Shown here in pieces: positions 56,291-64,000 of a DNA stretch of 64,000 nt (its first letter is position 1; every line of letters begins with the position of its first letter). Both the position numbers and the translations under genes were made by a program. Origin of the DNA: 66-474 sp963771735 (GTDB taxonomy: Bacteria; Pseudomonadota; Gammaproteobacteria; Xanthomonadales; Rhodanobacteraceae); contig CAVYUN010000002.1 of the NCBI GenBank assembly GCA_963771735.1, positions 1,302,001-1,366,000 of the forward strand. The letters are read 5' to 3'. The notes below the pieces were generated by a model that searched no databases, had not been told where the DNA came from, and was given only the letters and a program-made list of their open reading frames with translations.

Positions 56291-57436
56291 ATGCTCAGTT
56301 CGGCCATGCAAGGGCAACAATTCGTCCTGTCGCCGCACGCGATGGTGCGCGCGCGCAACGGCCGGCTGTACGTGCACACCGATGCGAAGGCGGACGTCGC
56401 GCCGTTCAACACCGATCATCCGGCGCTGATCGCCTGGATCTGCCGTTTCGCCAGGCCCCGGGTGCTCCGCGACGTGCTGGATTCGCTCTCCGAAGGCGAG
56501 CGCGCGCAGGCTGCGCAGGTGCTGGAGCACCTGATCAATGCCGGGGTGCTGGTGCAGGCTGCCGCCGCGGCACCGGACGACGCCGAAAAGCGGGACGAGG
56601 ACGCGGCCCACGTGCACCGGCAGCTGGCACAGCTCGCGCAGTCGGTCTACGACCTCTCGAGCGACCTGCGCGCGATGGGGCCGGCCGCGCACGCCGCGAT
56701 GGCGGCGACCGGCATCGGCCTGCGCGAACGGGTCGCGTCGCTGCTGGCCGGCGTCGACGCCGTGCGCGCGGAACTGACGGCGCAGCGGCGCGGCTACGTG
56801 CAGGGGCAGCTCGCCGGGCTGGGCCTTGACGGCGCCAGCCGCGAACTGAAGCTGCACATCGGCTGCGGCAAGCACCCGCTGGAAGGCTGGGTCAACATCG
56901 ACGTGCATCCCGCGCCGCTGGCGCTGAACCTGAAATGGGGCCTGCCGTTCGCCGACGCCAGCGTGCGTTGCGTCTATTTCTCGCACCTGCTGGAACACCT
57001 GTACTTCCCGATGGAAGTGAAGCCGTTCCTGGCCGAGCTGAAGCGCGTGATGGCGCCCGGCGCCGTGCTGCGCATCGCGGTGCCGGACATCGAAAAGTGC
57101 ATCCGGGCGTACGTCGAGAACGACCGCGCGTTCTTCCAGCAGCGGCGCGCGACCTGGTCGTGGTGGCCGGAGGACCCGACCCGGCTCGAGGACTTCCTGG
57201 CCTACGCCGGCGCCGGGCCGTGGCCGGCGTACATGTTCGAGAGCCACAAGTTCGGCTACGACTGGGAAACCCTGTCGCGCACGCTCGCCCAGGCCGGCTT
57301 CGTCGACGTGCGCCGCAGCGAATACATGCAGAGCCCCCACCAGGCCCTGCGCATCGACGACGTCAGCGAAGTCGCCGGGGCCGCCTATGGCGACGGCCAC
57401 CATTACTCGCTGTTCGTCGAGGCCAGTGCGCCATGA
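56291..57436 (+). CDS. Class I SAM-dependent methyltransferase with N-terminal winged-helix-like domain
   Basis: A 381-residue protein. The C-terminal ~190 residues are a Rossmann methyltransferase: motif I LKLHIGCGKHPLEGWVNIDV, then YFSHLLEHLYFP, LAELKRVMAPGAVLRIAVPD and FGYDWETLSRTLAQAGFVDV. The N-terminal ~90 residues (FNTDHPALIAWICRFARPRV, LEHLINAGVLVQ) resemble the small winged-helix domain that precedes or accompanies peptide-modifying enzymes. A helical linker (LAQLAQSVYDLSSDLRAMG) follows. The substrate is unknown; no precursor peptide gene was found beside it. It is high in G+C, unlike the flanking cargo. Start at ATG 56291; ATG at 56306 is an alternative. Confidence 0.75.
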   Translation: MLSSAMQGQQFVLSPHAMVRARNGRLYVHTDAKADVAPFNTDHPALIAWICRFARPRVLRDVLDSLSEGERAQAAQVLEHLINAGVLVQAAAAAPDDAEKRDEDAAHVHRQLAQLAQSVYDLSSDLRAMGPAAHAAMAATGIGLRERVASLLAGVDAVRAELTAQRRGYVQGQLAGLGLDGASRELKLHIGCGKHPLEGWVNIDVHPAPLALNLKWGLPFADASVRCVYFSHLLEHLYFPMEVKPFLAELKRVMAPGAVLRIAVPDIEKCIRAYVENDRAFFQQRRATWSWWPEDPTRLEDFLAYAGAGPWPAYMFESHKFGYDWETLSRTLAQAGFVDVRRSEYMQSPHQALRIDDVSEVAGAAYGDGHHYSLFVEASAP

Positions 57437-57501
57437 AGACAAACCGGATCAAGCGTTTTTTGACAGGCCGGAAGAAAGCGCTCTGGCTTGTTCGCACTTG
57501 G

Positions 57502-57524
57502 AAAAATGAACCTGACCCCTTTTT
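57502..57524 (+). repeat. Accessory repeat 4 (forward)
   Basis: ATGAACCTGACCCCTTTTT preceded by four further A. Left bracket of the AT-rich insert that ends at repeat 5. Confidence 0.9.
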
Positions 57525-58307
57525 CCGATGAGTTTTGGCATGAGGCTCGCGGCGTTACGCGCAGAAATGCCTATAGTTGGTAAGGAAGCTAGGCGTAAAT
57601 GACCGAGCGGTACTTGTCCGCCGATGGCGGACTAAACATGAAGGCGGTTTACAAGGAAGCTGCAAGTATTCTACAGTACCTCTATTGTCAGGCAGGCCCG
57701 TGCTCACAACATTGAAGAAATTCTGGTTTGATTGGGCTTGCGTTGATGTCGTACGCAAGCAAATTGCGGAGGGAGTAATGAAGCGGCGTCCCGTTGTGAC
57801 ATCGCAGCAACTTGGTGTCGCACAAGAATACCTATATAAACATGCGAGATATAACGCGCGCTATTGTAATAACGTTTAAAAGAATATACACTCGTTCGGA
57901 TGTCGCCGATAAGACGCTCGTGTTGGTGGATGCTGACGAAGAGCGGTGGGTATATCAAAAACACCATGTAACGGCCATAGCGCGGTACCGAGATCATGAA
58001 TGATTTGAGGATTAAACTGATGAAAATAGAGGGGGCTAATTATCATCCGCAAAGGTCGAAATAGTTGATTATCGTCAAGATCGATCGCTTTGCGGTGATT
58101 GATTAAAGTAGAATCGGAATATCGTAAAGTCATTAATGATCCAGTATTGAAGCGATCGTAATTTGTGCAAAAAGCAAGATAGGGCAATAAAGTGTCGGAA
58201 ATAATGTCAAGGACAATTTTTCCTGGGCCTAGCCTACCGATCTGCGCAAAGAGAGACGTCAATACCTAGTGTACAGCGTCAGCCACTATCCGGACGCGAA
58301 AAAAGGG
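57525..58307. other. AT-rich insert between repeats 4 and 5 (cargo 2)
   Basis: 780 bases of clearly lower G+C than the core. No long intact gene. Short frames at 57577-57879 (plus, 100 residues) and 57876-58262 (minus, 128 residues) exist but show no family pattern. A plus-strand stretch near 57880-58000 (TRSDVADKTLVLVDADEERW, VYQKHHVTAIARY) looks protein-like. I read this as a decayed or frameshifted cargo gene comparable to the other two inserts; strand and limits are uncertain. Confidence 0.4.
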
Positions 58308-59060
58308 AAAAAAGGGGTCAGGTTCATTTTTCGAGCGGAAATGTAACGCCGGCTCGACAACTTCCGCGCCTTGAGCTGTTTTCCGGGGTCGTCCCCGCGG
58401 CCGGACCGCGACCTTGCGGTCAAGCATGGCTTCGATCTCGGCCTGGAAGCGCGAATCCCCGAGTGCCTTTTGTTGCTGGACATGGGCGCGGATGTCGGCC
58501 ATCGCCTCGTCGCTGATGGCATGCTCGAACAGCGCGCGGTAAGCAGCGCGACGAGCGTCCGAGGTTGCAGCGAGGGCAAGATACGCCGCATGCGGGGTGA
58601 TCAGGGGGTCCGGTTGTCCAAGCGCGTTGCAGTGAAAACTCGACCATCGGTAGTCGGCCGGATCGGCGACCATCGCGGCGCGCACGGGGTTGAGTTCGAT
58701 GTAGCGGCAGCAGGTGAGCAGATAGCGGCGGGTATCCACGAGGCTGGCCTTGAAGCGTCCTTCCCACAGGGTGCCGGTGCGGCGGTAACGGGCATTGAAG
58801 CAGGCCACGTAGCGACGACCCAGCCGCTGCATCATCCTTGATACAGAACCCGCTTCCGTGCCGGTCACCAGCAGGTGAACGTGGTTGGTCATCAGCACGT
58901 AGGCGTGGATGGCGCAACGTCCATGCCGGGCCGCGTCCGTCAGGTCCTGGCGGTAGGCGGTATAGTCCTCGTCGGCAAGGAAGCACGGTTGCCGGTTGTT
59001 GCCGCGCTGGACGACATGCTGGGGCACGCCGGGAAGGTCGAGACGGGGTTGGCGAGCCAT
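58266..59060 (-). CDS. REP-associated tyrosine transposase (Y1/HUH)
   Basis: A 264-residue Y1 transposase of the REP-associated (RAYT) type. HUH motif in HAYVLMTNHVHLLV; catalytic region GTLWEGRFKASLVDTRRYLL followed by CCRYIELNPVRAAMV; N-terminal ARQPRLDLPGVPQHVVQRG. Enzymes of this group nick and join single-stranded REP-like hairpins and are usually immobile, domesticated genes (family knowledge). It lies between accessory repeats 5 and 6, and its stop lies beyond repeat 5, so its last ~20 residues are repeat-encoded (SKNEPDPFF). Two 3' fragments of the same gene lie at 55971 and 59846. Start at 59060, MARQPRLD. Confidence 0.9.
   Translation of the reverse strand: MARQPRLDLPGVPQHVVQRGNNRQPCFLADEDYTAYRQDLTDAARHGRCAIHAYVLMTNHVHLLVTGTEAGSVSRMMQRLGRRYVACFNARYRRTGTLWEGRFKASLVDTRRYLLTCCRYIELNPVRAAMVADPADYRWSSFHCNALGQPDPLITPHAAYLALAATSDARRAAYRALFEHAISDEAMADIRAHVQQQKALGDSRFQAEIEAMLDRKVAVRPRGRPRKTAQGAEVVEPALHFRSKNEPDPFFPFFRVRIVADAVH
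58308..58331 (-). repeat. Accessory repeat 5 (reverse)
   Basis: AAAGGGGTCAGGTTCATTTT within a longer A/T flanked block. It closes cargo 2 and overlaps the 3' coding end of the transposase gene. Confidence 0.9.
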
Positions 59061-59168
59061 GGCGGAATACCCTGAAGTGCGAGGGGTAAAGCCTGGCTTG
59101 CGGGCCATCGCTTGACGATCGGCCTGCCGAGGGGAATCGTGTCAGTCGTGGCAACGGCGGAGCGTAGG

Positions 59169-59191
59169 AAAAATGAACCTGACCCCTTTTT
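59169..59191 (+). repeat. Accessory repeat 6 (forward)
   Basis: AAATGAACCTGACCCCTTTT, about 110 bases upstream of the transposase start. With repeat 5 it brackets the transposase gene, with the repeats pointing outward from it. Confidence 0.9.
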
Positions 59192-59239
59192 CTCTTGCCT
59201 CAAGTGCTCGAGCCAGCTCGATGATTCGTGGGGAAACCT

Positions 59240-59257
59240 CAGAACCTGACCCCTTTT
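59240..59257 (+). repeat. Accessory repeat 7 (forward, shortened)
   Basis: AGAACCTGACCCCTTTTT; the ATG part of the unit is changed. Left bracket of cargo 3. Confidence 0.85.
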
Positions 59258-59297
59258 TCTCTAATCATGAGCCGCCGCCAAGTTCGAGCAATCCGCT

Positions 59298-59845
59298 ATG
59301 ATCCTGATGATTCGATATGTCCTGTCAGCCGCATATCTACTGGCGTTGGGTGGATTGGTTTCGTGCCAAAGTAGGATGGTAACGTCGCACAACCCGATAA
59401 TAGTCGATGGTGCTGCGCCAGTCGATGGTGCTGCGCCATATGCGAGATCATTACTCACCAGAATCGCTATATCGGAAGGACTGTACAACTCAAGGCTAGG
59501 TGGGAGACGGATAATGCGCACTATGCTTTTTTCAAAGACATTGATGTACCAGCAGATGCGAGATGTCTAGGAAAAGGTAGGGATTTGATCCAGTTGGGTT
59601 ACATATACAAGATGCACGATCGTAGCGTACGAAAATTCTTCAAAAGTGGTGAGAAGGATTGCAATTTGATGGGGCATGATCCAACTGTGTGCGTACAACG
59701 TGCGAATGTCGAAGTAGTTGCTACAGTTATGAACGACAAAGATGGGTTGTATTTTCATCTGGATAAGATATTGAGCTACAAATATTTTCAGATAAATACT
59801 AAGATAATAAAGGGGTCAGGTTCATTTTTGGAGCGACAACTGTAA
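59298..59845 (+). pseudogene. Orphan lipoprotein (cargo 3), frameshifted
   Basis: The start is MILMIRYVLSAAYLLALGGL ending in VSC, a lipoprotein signal. A perfect 18-base tandem duplication at 59403-59438 gives VDGAAP twice. Just after it the frame shifts and continues as NRYIGRTVQLKARWETDNAH, ARCLGKGRDLIQLGYIYKM and VEVVATVMNDKDGLYFHL. It ends with INTKIIKGSGSFLERQL, the last part encoded by repeat 8. G+C is low. The pattern Y-x-G-x-x-V followed by a Trp recalls the orphan at 29189. Whether the shift is a sequence error or decay is unclear. Confidence 0.55.
59809..59829 (-). repeat. Accessory repeat 8 (reverse)
   Basis: AAAGGGGTCAGGTTCATTTT. Right bracket of cargo 3; supplies that frame's final codons. 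Confidence 0.9.
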
Positions 59846-60115
59846 CGCCGGCTCGACAGCTTCCGCGCTTGCGAAAAAGGGGTCAGGTTCATTTTTCGAG
59901 CGACAACTGTAACGCCGGCTCGACAGCTTCCGCGCCTTGATCTGTTTTCCGGGGCTGTCCCCGCGGACGGACGTCAACCTTGCGGCCAAGCATGGCTTCG
60001 ATCTCGGCCTGGAATCGCGAGTCGCCGAGTGCCTTGTGCTGCTGGACATGGGCGCGGATGTCGGCCATCGCGTCGTCGCCGATGGCGTGCTCGAACAGCG
60101 CGCGGTAAGCGGCTC
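59846..60115 (-). pseudogene. 3' fragment of the REP-type transposase gene
   Basis: About 230-270 bases matching the C-terminal part of the complete gene at 58266: blocks for AMADIRAHVQQ, LGDSRFQAEIEAML and VRPRGQPRKT. The first ~30 bases (TGTAACGCCGGCTCGACAGC) occur twice, before and after repeat 9, so the repeat is embedded in a duplicated gene end. No N-terminal half, hence inactive. Confidence 0.8.
59874..59896 (-). repeat. Accessory repeat 9 (reverse)
   Basis: AAAGGGGTCAGGTTCATTTT, inside the transposase 3' fragment at the same relative position as repeat 5 in the complete gene. Confidence 0.9.
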
Positions 60116-60258
60116 GGTGGTTGCGACGCTGCGTTACGGGTCGTCAACGTTATGACCCGCTGAACGCCGCCGCGGTGCGCTAAGCCCGATACTCGCTTTG
60201 CCCCGGCGGGTGTGCTACCAATGGCGGTCTGGAACCGATCCACGCACGAGAGCTGGCG
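60116..60258. other. Spacer upstream of the type II secretion genes
   Basis: No gene seen. It marks the end of the accessory patch; G+C returns to the core level. The promoter for gspE should lie here. Confidence 0.4.
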
Positions 60259-61999
60259 ATGTCGGCAGTGTTGCGGCCCGACGACAAGTCCGATCACTCC
60301 CCCGCGCAGGACGCGGAGGCGCGCGTCTGCGCGTTGCTGGTCGAGCGCGGGCGGCTGAAGCAGGATGACCTGGCCCGCGCCGAACGCCTGCTGGTCGAGG
60401 CCCCAGAAAACCGGTTGACCGCGTTGCTGGCGCGGCTGGGGCTGGTGTCGGAACGCGATCTCGCCGAGGCCTGGTCGGAAACGCTGCATCTGCCGCTGCT
60501 TACATCGAAGGATGCGCCGGACGCGCCGCCGGAAACGGCGCTTGTCGGTGCGTTTCATGAAGCAGTACCACGCAGTGCCGGTGGCGGAAGCCGAAGGCAC
60601 CCTGCAACTGGCCGCGGCCGATCCGGGCGACGCCTACGTCGCGCACGCGGTGCAACTGGCCTGCGGCAAGCCGGTTTCATTGGTGGTCGCGGCGCGCTCG
60701 GATATCGACGACCTGATCGAGCGCTGGTTCGGTGCCGGCCGCAGTGCGCTGGGCACCATCGTCGAAGGACTGGAAGGCGAGGGCGCGGCGTCGGGCGACG
60801 ACGACATCGAGCACCTGCGCGACCTGGCCTCCGAGGCGCCGGTGATCCGGTTGGTGAACCTGCTGATCCAGCGCGCGGTGGAAGCGCGCGCCTCGGACAT
60901 CCACATCGAGCCGTTCGAGAACCGCTTGAAGGTGCGCTACCGCATCGACGGCGTGCTGCACGAGGTCGAGGCGCCGCCGGCATCGAGTCCACTGCCGCGG
61001 TGATCTCGCGCATCAAGATCATGGCGCGCATGAACATCGCCGAGCGCCGCCTGCCGCAGGACGGCCGCATCATGCTGCGCGTGCAGGGCAAGGAACTGGA
61101 CCTGCGCGTGTCGTGCATCCCGACCAGCTTCGGCGAATCGGTGGTGATGCGCATCCTCGACCGCGGCAGCGTGGTGCTGGATTTCGATTCGCTGGGGTTC
61201 GACGATCAAACGTTGCCGGCGTTCCTGCGCGTGCTGGAACAGCCGCACGGGATCCTGCTGGTCACCGGCCCGACCGGTTCGGGCAAGACCACCACGCTGT
61301 ACACCGCGCTGTCGAAGATCAACACGCCCGACCGCAAGATCATCACGGTCGAGGACCCGGTCGAATACCAGCTCGAAGGCATCAACCAGATGCAGGTGAA
61401 GCCGCAGATCGGGCTGGACTTCGCCGGCGCGCTGCGCTCGATCGTGCGCCAGGACCCGGACGTGATCATGATCGGCGAGATGCGCGACCTGGAAACCTGC
61501 AAGATCGCGATCCAGTCGGCGCTCACGGGACATCTGGTGCTGTCCACGCTGCACACCAACTCGGCGGCCGGCGGCTTGACGCGCCTGCTCGACATGGGCG
61601 TCGAGGATTACCTGATCGCCTCGACGGTCAATGCGATCCTCGCGCAGCGATTGGTGCGCAGGCTCGATCCGACCAGCCGCGAGGCCTACGAACCGTTGCC
61701 GGAAATGGTCGCGGAACTTGGGTTGGACAAACTCACCGACCAGCGCCCGTTGCGGCTGTATCGAGCGAAGCCGTCGGCCGAGAACCCCAGCGGATTCCGC
61801 GGGCGGCTTGGCGATCATCGAGCAGTTGACCATGAATGATGCGCTGCGACGCCTGCTGATGCAGCACGCGGGCGCGTCCGACATCGAGCGTGCCGCGCGT
61901 GCAAGCGGCATGCGCACGATGTACGAGGATGGCCTGCGCAAGGCGCTGGCGGGTCTGACGACCGTGGAAGAGGTCTTGCGCGTGACGCAAGAAGAGTAA
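60259..61999 (+). CDS. gspE: Type II secretion ATPase GspE (frameshifts)
   Basis: About 580 codons. N-terminal domain (residues 1-150) contacts GspL. The ATPase core shows ARASDIHIEPFENRLKVRYR, Walker A LVTGPTGSGKTTTLY, Asp box ITVEDPVEYQLEGINQMQV, Walker B DPDVIMIGEMRDLET and His box GHLVLSTLHTNSAAGGLTR. The four Zn-binding Cys found in many GspE proteins are absent; that loop reads RLDPTSREAYEPLPEM and ENPSGFRGR. The frame breaks near 60548, 60975 and 61800. It powers pseudopilus assembly for protein secretion. Followed by gspF with TAATG overlap. Confidence 0.92.
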
Positions 62000-63207
62000 T
62001 GGCATCGTTCCGCTACAAGGCCGTCACGCCCTCCGGCGAGACCGTGGAAGGCCAGATGGACGCGGCGTCGGTCGATGACGTGATCGCGCGCCTGCAGGAG
62101 CAAGGCAATGTGCCGCTGGAAGCCGGCGACGCAGCGGGTGGTGGTTCGCTGCTGGGCGGCTTGCGCAGGAAAACGCTGTCCGGTTCGGCGCTGGTGCAGT
62201 TCACCGAGCAGCTCGGCATCCTGCTGCACGCGGGCTTGCCGCTGGATCGCGCACTGCAGATGCTGCTGGAATTGCCCGAGGGCGAGCGTGCGCGCCACGT
62301 GGTCGAACGCATCCGCGACCGCGTGCGCGGCGGCAGTTCGCTGTCGCGCGCGATGGAAGAAGAACACGGCGTGTTCAGCAAGCTTTATCTCAACATGGTG
62401 CGCGCGGGCGAGGCCGGCGGCGCACTGGACGCGGCGCTGGCGCGGCTGGCCGATTACCTGGAACGCGCGCGCAAGCTGCGCGAGAGCGTGATCGGCGCGC
62501 TGGTGTATCCCGCGTTCCTGTTGTTCGGCGTGCTCGGTGCGCTGATCCTGCTGCTGGCATTCGTGCTGCCGCAGTTCGTGCCGATTTTCCAGGACATGAA
62601 CGTCAAGGTTCCGCTGATCACGCGGGTGCTGATGGCGTTCGGTACCTTCCTGCACGACTGGGGCCTGCTGTTGCTGGCCGCGCTGGTGGTGGCGGGTCTG
62701 TATGCCGGCGCGCGCATGCGCGATCCGGAAGTTCGGCGCGCGTTCGATGCGCGATTGTTGCGGGTGAAGGTGTTCGGGCCGTTGCTGCTGAAGGTCGATA
62801 CCGCGCGCCTGATGCGCACGCTCGGTTCGATGCTCAAGAATGGCGTGTCGCTGCTGGCCGCGCTCGGCATCGCGCGCCAGGTGGTGGCCAACCGCGAACT
62901 GGGCGCCCAGCTCGAACCCGCGACCGAGGCGGTCAAGGGTGGCGATTCGCTGTCGCACGCGTTGACGGCGCATACGGGCTTCCCCAAGCTGGCGATCCAG
63001 ATCACCACGGTCGGCGAGGAATCGGGCACGCTTGACGACATGCTGCTGCGCGCCGCCGACACCTACGACGCCGAGGTGAAGTCGGCGATCGACAAGATGC
63101 TGTCGGCGCTGGTGCCGATCCTGACCATCGTGATGGCGCTGCTGGTGGCCGGCATCATGATGTCCATCCTGCTGCCGTTGCTGAGCCTGACGGGAAGCAT
63201 CCATTGA
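61999..63207 (+). CDS. gspF: Type II secretion inner-membrane platform protein GspF
   Basis: A 402-residue protein with two repeated T2SF domains. The first is around LSGSALVQFTEQLGILLHAGLP and YLNMVRAGEAGGALDAAL, the second around TARLMRTLGSMLKNGVSLLA and ITTVGEESGTLDDMLLR. Three membrane helices, including FLLFGVLGALILLLAFVLPQ, follow the first domain. It forms the rotor-like platform contacted by GspE. The ATG shares bases with the gspE stop codon. Confidence 0.95.
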   Translation: MASFRYKAVTPSGETVEGQMDAASVDDVIARLQEQGNVPLEAGDAAGGGSLLGGLRRKTLSGSALVQFTEQLGILLHAGLPLDRALQMLLELPEGERARHVVERIRDRVRGGSSLSRAMEEEHGVFSKLYLNMVRAGEAGGALDAALARLADYLERARKLRESVIGALVYPAFLLFGVLGALILLLAFVLPQFVPIFQDMNVKVPLITRVLMAFGTFLHDWGLLLLAALVVAGLYAGARMRDPEVRRAFDARLLRVKVFGPLLLKVDTARLMRTLGSMLKNGVSLLAALGIARQVVANRELGAQLEPATEAVKGGDSLSHALTAHTGFPKLAIQITTVGEESGTLDDMLLRAADTYDAEVKSAIDKMLSALVPILTIVMALLVAGIMMSILLPLLSLTGSIH

Positions 63208-63331
63208 AACATCCGGTTCATGCCGCACGGGGCAAGCTATGCGCGACGGCCGTGCCACGCCCGCCGCGCTGCATGCGCCGGCACGGCCGGCCGCACGTCT
63301 TGCCCATTGTTTATTGACACGAGGACATCCC

Positions 63332-63760
63332 ATGCCTGTTGCCACTCCACTCATTGCGCGGCGCCGCGGGCGCGGTTTCACGCTGCTGGAAATGCTGGCG
63401 GTGATCGTGCTGCTCGGCATCGTCGCCGTGATCGTCGCGCGTTCGGTGGCCGGCCGCGTGGACACCGGCAAGTGGGACGCCGGCAAGATCGGCGTGACCA
63501 AGCTCGACCAGGACGTGCAGGCCTACGCGCTGGACAACGGTTCGCCGCCGAAGTCGCTGCAGGACCTGATCACCAAGCCGCTCAATGCGCCGTCGTGGAA
63601 CGGCCCTTATGCCAAGCCGGCCGACCTCGACGATCCGTTCGGCCATCCCTACGGCTACGACTATCCCGGCAAGCACGGCCAGTACGACATCATCTTCTAT
63701 GGCCGCGACGGCAAGCCCGGTGGCGAGGGCATCGACCGTGATTACGGCAACTGGCAATAG
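63332..63760 (+). CDS. gspG: Type II secretion major pseudopilin GspG
   Basis: A 142-residue pseudopilin. The prepilin peptidase site is RGRG/FTLLEMLAVIVLLGIV: cleavage after Gly, with Phe1 and Glu5 of the mature protein. The C-terminal calcium-binding type region includes DDPFGHPYGYDYPGKHGQYD and IIFYGRDGKPGGEGIDRDYG. It is the main subunit of the pseudopilus. A 124-base gap separates it from gspF, without a recognisable gene. Confidence 0.95.
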   Translation: MPVATPLIARRRGRGFTLLEMLAVIVLLGIVAVIVARSVAGRVDTGKWDAGKIGVTKLDQDVQAYALDNGSPPKSLQDLITKPLNAPSWNGPYAKPADLDDPFGHPYGYDYPGKHGQYDIIFYGRDGKPGGEGIDRDYGNWQ

Positions 63761-63813
63761 CGCCGCGAACCGGACGAGAAAGGAGGATCGCGCGGTTCAT
63801 TTCCCTCGCCGTC

Positions 63814-64000
63814 GTGTCGTCAGGACGATGGGTCGATGCTTCGACGAAAAATGAGCGCCGAGCCCCTGCATTGCGCAAACGGGGTTTCACCCTGATCGAG
63901 ATGCTGGCGGTGATCGTGCTGATCGCGATCGCCGTCACCGTGACCGCCGTGTCATTGCATGGCCGCGCGCGCGGCGAACTGGACGCGGCCGCGCAGGGCA
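63814..64000 (+). CDS. gspH: Type II secretion minor pseudopilin GspH, N-terminal part
   Basis: The frame reads APALRKRGFTLIEMLAVIVL and IAIAVTVTAVSLHGRARGEL before the window ends, a classic prepilin N-terminus with Gly/Phe cleavage and Glu5. Its place right after gspG fits GspH. The start is uncertain: GTG at 63814 gives a long leader, TTG at 63872 a short one; AGGAGG lies at about 63780. C-terminal part is outside the window. Confidence 0.8.
   Translation, partial: MSSGRWVDASTKNERRAPALRKRGFTLIEMLAVIVLIAIAVTVTAVSLHGRARGELDAAAQG

Noticed and set aside
55165..59896. The nine short repeats as a CRISPR array
   Set aside because: Spacing is irregular (tens to over a thousand bases), orientations alternate, and no cas gene is present.
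60937..63501. An 854-codon minus-strand frame opposite gspE/gspF
   Set aside because: Antisense to clear type II secretion genes; low-complexity His/Gln/Arg composition.

Overview
The window is high-GC, gene-dense gammaproteobacterial DNA, most likely from the Xanthomonadales (Rhodanobacteraceae/Xanthomonadaceae type). Pointers are a beta-ketoacyl-synthase pair resembling aryl-polyene/xanthomonadin clusters, the divergent lptFG/pepA arrangement, a non-cysteine GspE, both an AceE-type E1 and an E1alpha/E1beta/E2 set, and several small intergenic palindromic repeat families. Taxonomy is an inference from gene content only. No rRNA, tRNA or CRISPR array was recognised.

Layout. 0-2.8 kb: glycosyltransferase and two ketosynthase-like genes (minus), plus a small exported protein. 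2.8-9.3 kb: hemF, a DEAD-box helicase, an M28 peptidase and a GH43-type glycosidase. 9.3-14.5 kb: aceE and maeB, both broken by many single-base indels that look like sequence errors. 14.6-19.6 kb: membrane diguanylate cyclase, an overlapping GNAT/arginase-like pair, a fatty acid desaturase. 19.6-24.2 kb: tyrosine catabolism (hppD, hmgA, fumarylacetoacetase, sirB2-like) with a divergent MarR regulator and a palindromic operator candidate. 24.2-26.7 kb: POT transporter and tryptophan 2,3-dioxygenase. 27.1-31 kb: E1alpha, E1beta, an AT-richer secreted orphan, and E2. 31-35.4 kb: trpS, an Old Yellow Enzyme and its LysR regulator. 35.4-37.9 kb: a scrap zone with a truncated TonB-like gene, an IS3 remnant, one attC-like site with a cassette-like gene, and a decayed duplicate of the hemE 3' end. 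37.9-43.3 kb: hemE, a WGR-like gene, aroB, aroK, ilvE, xerD. 43.3-47.8 kb: RDD protein, lptG, lptF, pepA. 47.8-53.5 kb: hybrid histidine kinase, yceI, cytochrome b561, a second yceI, a glutaredoxin-like gene. 53.7-55.1 kb: sdaA. 55.1-60.1 kb: accessory patch. 60.3-64 kb: type II secretion genes gspE, gspF, gspG and the start of gspH.

The most interesting region is 55.1-60.1 kb. Nine copies of a short repeat containing ATGAACCTGACCCC or its complement bracket three AT-richer orphan inserts, each in the order forward repeat, cargo, reverse repeat. Beside them lie one complete REP-type tyrosine (Y1/HUH) transposase gene and two 3' fragments of it. Two cargo reading frames end inside the repeat, giving a KGSGSF tail. 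Decayed copies of the sdaA 3' end lie in the same patch.

A second signal is a ~143-145 base repeat present three times (22.4, 42.3 and 53.6 kb). Its terminal arms differ between copies but stay complementary within each copy, as expected of a conserved stem. The copy at sdaA places that gene's probable ribosome binding site inside the terminal stem. A third signal is a palindromic GC-rich repeat inserted in frame inside two housekeeping genes, E2 and aroB.

Many genes carry one or a few frameshifts while keeping their family motifs. These are reported gene by gene and treated as probable sequence errors unless decay is evident.
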